Below are positions 63,992-64,000 of a stretch of 64,000 bases of DNA, in pieces. The notes under the pieces were generated by a model, which had not been told where the DNA came from, searched no databases, and saw nothing but the letters and a program-made list of their open reading frames with translations. Each line of letters starts with the position of its first letter. The stretch's first letter is position 1. Source of the DNA: Mesorhizobium muleiense (GTDB lineage Bacteria; Pseudomonadota; Alphaproteobacteria; Rhizobiales; Rhizobiaceae). The stretch is taken from positions 248,001-312,000 of the forward strand of contig NZ_FNEE01000005.1 in NCBI RefSeq assembly GCF_900099905.1. The letters are read 5' to 3'. The translations under genes were made by a program, and so were the position numbers.

Positions 63992-64000
63992 TCATTCCCT

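Overview
The window is a 64 kb stretch of a high-GC alphaproteobacterial chromosome, almost certainly Rhizobiales and most like Mesorhizobium or a close relative. Reasons: Omp25/31-type porins, RcdA and GapR homologues, several exact CtrA boxes (TTAA-N7-TTAAC), an alphaproteobacterial 6S RNA beside 5-formyl-THF cyclo-ligase, a full-length rhizobial-type pyruvate carboxylase, and short palindromic intergenic repeats typical of Rhizobiales. No tRNA, rRNA, CRISPR array, intact insertion sequence or prophage is visible.

0-10 kb: on the minus strand lie serine synthesis (serC, serA; serA runs off the left edge), two CtrA-box-controlled outer-membrane beta-barrel proteins, glmM and ftsH. A plus-strand gene for a secreted three-repeat protein and a palindromic repeat sit between ftsH and glmM.
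10-23.5 kb: the cell-envelope and recombination block, nearly all minus: ruvC, ruvA, an AbrB-like gene, ruvB, a Tat-type metallophosphoesterase, ybgC, tolQ, tolR, tolA, tolB, a four-helix-bundle (S23-like) gene, pal, cpoB, tilS, ftsH. A secreted GH5 glycosidase lies on the plus strand in its middle.
23.5-45.8 kb: a lineage-specific stretch between ruvC and yebC, which are neighbours in many relatives. It starts with a scar-like region (LysR remnant, small ORFs, DUF2200). It continues with rcdA, a candidate anti-Shine-Dalgarno small RNA, two TauE/SafE exporters, Lrp and LysR regulators, a DMT transporter, a ThiE-like protein, a Sel1-repeat protein, efp, an inositol monophosphatase, a hemolysin III protein, a MotA-like/OmpA-like membrane pair, an M32 carboxypeptidase, an ABC exporter, rpmE, and a TetR-controlled NmrA-like/DUF1772 pair.
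45.8-57.8 kb: SelW-like protein, yebC, an ArsR-SRPBCC-VOC-SRPBCC unit, TerC, YmdB-like phosphodiesterase, 5-FTHF cyclo-ligase with 6S RNA, a MoxR ATPase (frameshifted just before its P-loop) with its VWA partner, GNAT, HicB, a metallo-beta-lactamase-fold protein lacking metal ligands, msrB, an arsenate-reductase-type protein and gapR.
57.9-64 kb: pyruvate carboxylase, then the end of a branched-chain amino-acid ABC transporter locus (livF, a DUF6867 membrane protein, livK).

The most notable points are the cluster of CtrA boxes (both porins, rcdA, the small RNA, weakly tolQ), the small RNA with a looped-out CCUCCC, the tandem repeat that copies the start-codon region of the SelW-like gene, the four-helix-bundle gene flanked by GAATTG-rich inverted arrays inside tol-pal, and the apparent one-base insertion in moxR.
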